Positions 53,843 to 55,286 of a DNA stretch of 55,286 nt are shown piece after piece. The translations under genes were made by a program, and so were the position numbers. Under the pieces are notes generated by a model. That model saw nothing but the letters and a program-made list of their open reading frames with translations. It was not told the DNA's origin and did no database searches. Origin of the DNA: Betaproteobacteria bacterium Ga0077532 (GTDB lineage Bacteria; Pseudomonadota; Gammaproteobacteria; Burkholderiales; Ga0077523); the NCBI GenBank assembly GCA_001464895.1, contig LNEE01000014.1, positions 1 through 55,286 of the forward strand, in the 5' to 3' direction. Numbering within the stretch: position 1 is the first letter of the stretch; each line of letters begins with the position of its first letter.

Positions 53843-55075
53843 ATGGAAACCCACCTCGCCGATTTCATCAAGGACACGCCCGAGGGCCAGGAGGCCGAGG
53901 CCATCCTGCGCCGCTGCGTGCACTGCGGCTTCTGCACCGCCACCTGTCCCACGTATCAACTGCTGGGCGACGAACTCGACGGCCCGCGCGGCCGCATCTA
54001 CCTCATCAAGCAGGTGCTCGAAGGTTCGCCAGCCACGGAGTCGACGCAACTGCATCTCGACCGCTGTCTGACCTGCCGATCGTGCGAAACCACCTGCCCG
54101 TCGGGCGTGGAGTACGGGAAGCTCGTGGACATCGGCCGCAAGATCGTCGACGACCAGGTCGGTCGCCCGGCGATGGAGGGCGTTAAGCGCAAGGCCATGG
54201 CCACGGTGTTCTCGTCGCCGACGCTGTTCTCCCCGGCACTCGCCGCCGGTCGTGCCTTCGGTGGGCTGCTACCCGAGGCGCTGCGGAAGAAGATCCCGGC
54301 AGCGCAGCGCGCCGATGCCTGGCCCGCCCCGACGAATGCCCGTCGGATGGTGGTGCTCGAAGGCTGCGTGCAGCCGTCGCTCTCGCCGAACATCAATGCC
54401 GCCACGGCCCGCGTGCTCGACCGGATCGGCATCTCGCTCGTGAAGGCGCCCCAGGCCGGTTGCTGCGGCGCGGTCGCCTTCCACATGAACTACCAGGACG
54501 ACGGCCGCGACCACATGCGTCGCAATGTGGATGCATGGCTGCCGCTGCTGGACGGCGGCGCCGAGACGATCGTTATGACGGCAAGTGGTTGCGGCTCGAC
54601 GGTGAAGGAGTACGGCCACCATCTCGCGCACGACGCAACCTACGCGCCGCGCGCCGAGCGCATCTCGAAGGCCACGCGCGACCTCACCGAAGTGCTCGCG
54701 GCGGAGAGCGACAAGCTGGTGGCGATGCTCGAAAAGGCAGTGGCCGGCAAGCCGCGGCGCAAACTGGCATTCCATTCGCCCTGCTCGCTGCAGCACGGGC
54801 AGCAGATCCGCGGCAAGGCCGAAGCCCTGCTGACCGCTGCGGGGTACGATCTCACGCCGGTGCCGGATGGACACCTATGCTGCGGCTCCGCGGGCACGTA
54901 TTCGCTGCTGCAACCCGAGTTGTCACAGCAACTGCTCGCCAACAAGGTGCAGGCGCTGGAGAGCGGCGGCCCCGAGGGTGTCGCGACGGCGAACATCGGG
55001 TGCCTCACGCACATCCAGACCGGCATGAAGCAGCCGGTGAGGCACTGGGTGGAGTGGATCGACGAGCGGATGTGA
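53843..55075 (+). CDS. glcF: Glycolate oxidase iron-sulfur subunit GlcF
   Basis: 410 aa electron-transfer subunit. Two 4Fe-4S motifs near the start: CVHCGFCTATCPTYQ (about 31–45) and CLTCRSCETTCPSG (about 81–94). Two cysteine-rich CCG domains follow (AGCCGAVAFHMN and HLCCGSAGTYSLL), as in heterodisulfide-reductase-like subunits. Passes electrons from GlcD to the quinone pool at the membrane. ATG at 53843, 61 bp after glcE. Last gene of the run; REP-like repeats follow. Confidence 0.95.
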   Translation: METHLADFIKDTPEGQEAEAILRRCVHCGFCTATCPTYQLLGDELDGPRGRIYLIKQVLEGSPATESTQLHLDRCLTCRSCETTCPSGVEYGKLVDIGRKIVDDQVGRPAMEGVKRKAMATVFSSPTLFSPALAAGRAFGGLLPEALRKKIPAAQRADAWPAPTNARRMVVLEGCVQPSLSPNINAATARVLDRIGISLVKAPQAGCCGAVAFHMNYQDDGRDHMRRNVDAWLPLLDGGAETIVMTASGCGSTVKEYGHHLAHDATYAPRAERISKATRDLTEVLAAESDKLVAMLEKAVAGKPRRKLAFHSPCSLQHGQQIRGKAEALLTAAGYDLTPVPDGHLCCGSAGTYSLLQPELSQQLLANKVQALESGGPEGVATANIGCLTHIQTGMKQPVRHWVEWIDERM

Positions 55076-55092
55076 TTTCGTCGGCGATGCAG

Positions 55093-55286
55093 GTCGAGCT
55101 TCGCTCGACGCCCGCGTTCCTGGATTCGCCCTTGTACCCAAGCCATCGCTGCGTCGAGCGATGCTCGACCCACGAAGGGGCCTTTGCTACAGGACGCCTC
55201 AGCGCTGAAAACATCCCCCGTGGGTCGGGCTTCGCCCGACGCCCGTGTTCCTGGATTCGCCGAAGTGCCCAAGCCATCGCTGCGTC
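55093..55286. repeat. 50-bp direct repeats and hairpins after glcF (continues past window)
   Basis: Two 50-bp copies, 55106–55155 and 55237–55286, agree at 45 positions and share CCAAGCCATCGCTGCGTC at the end. Three hairpins with 7-bp stems and 3-nt loops lie among them: GTCGAGC-TTC-GCTCGAC (55093–55109), GTCGAGC-GAT-GCTCGAC (55153–55169) and GTCGGGC-TTC-GCCCGAC (55224–55240). The array runs to the window edge and probably continues. Confidence 0.85.

Noticed and set aside
1..55286. CRISPR arrays, tRNA or rRNA genes, insertion sequences, prophage genes
   Set aside because: No regularly spaced direct repeats with unique spacers, no tRNA cloverleaf or rRNA signature, and no transposase, integrase or phage structural gene was seen.

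Overview
The window is a GC-rich bacterial chromosome segment (roughly two-thirds GC by eye). Gene content and order point to a betaproteobacterium: lolC–lolD–comEC–relA on one side of rpfE-like–recJ–prfB–lysS, an fdsGBACD formate dehydrogenase with a divergent regulator, glcDEF, and a PEP-CTERM protein. No rRNA, tRNA, CRISPR array, transposase or phage gene was seen. All genes look chromosomal and intact except the first, which is cut by the window edge.

Layout. 1–5.9 kb (minus): chemotaxis operon of a receptor-like protein with a CheZ-type motif, cheY, cheA and a PAS-containing receptor, behind a good sigma-28 (FliA) promoter. 5.9–12.4 kb (minus): relA, comEC, lolD and lolC/E. 12.5–20.2 kb: rpfE-like, a Cache-type receptor on the minus strand, recJ, prfB with its programmed +1 frameshift, and lysS. 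20.4–27.7 kb: the NAD-linked molybdenum formate dehydrogenase operon fdsG-B-A-C-D (minus) and a divergent ModE/PBP-type regulator (FdsR-like). Two identical inverted repeats, TATGC-N8-GCATA, lie between them and are good operator candidates.

28–41 kb: a TauD-like dioxygenase, an MHS-family MFS transporter, a MacB-like ABC efflux cluster (adaptor, ATPase, two permeases; minus), an ammonium channel (minus), an orphan GspE/PilB-type ATPase and a three-PAS GGDEF-EAL protein. 41–48 kb (all minus): a PEP-CTERM protein, a PHB-depolymerase-family esterase, a CoxE-like VWA protein, egtD, egtB (ergothioneine synthesis), a DUF427 protein and a MoxR ATPase. 48–55 kb (plus): hydroxypyruvate isomerase, an EamA permease, glycerate 2-kinase and the glycolate oxidase subunits glcD-E-F.

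How it fits together. Formate and glycolate are both oxidised here, which suggests a cell handling C1/C2 waste products, although glyoxylate carboligase and tartronate semialdehyde reductase are not in the window. Short GC-rich palindromes with 3-nt loops lie in three intergenic gaps (20.3, 30.3 and 55.1 kb), two of them between convergent genes, and look like REP-type dispersed repeats.

Most notable points: the CheZ-like DxxxQ motif inside a receptor next to cheY, the GFGFF repeat linker in CheA, the paired FdsR operator candidates, a 21-codon ORF joined by TGATG to the dioxygenase gene, and the egt genes nested between a MoxR ATPase and its likely VWA partner.
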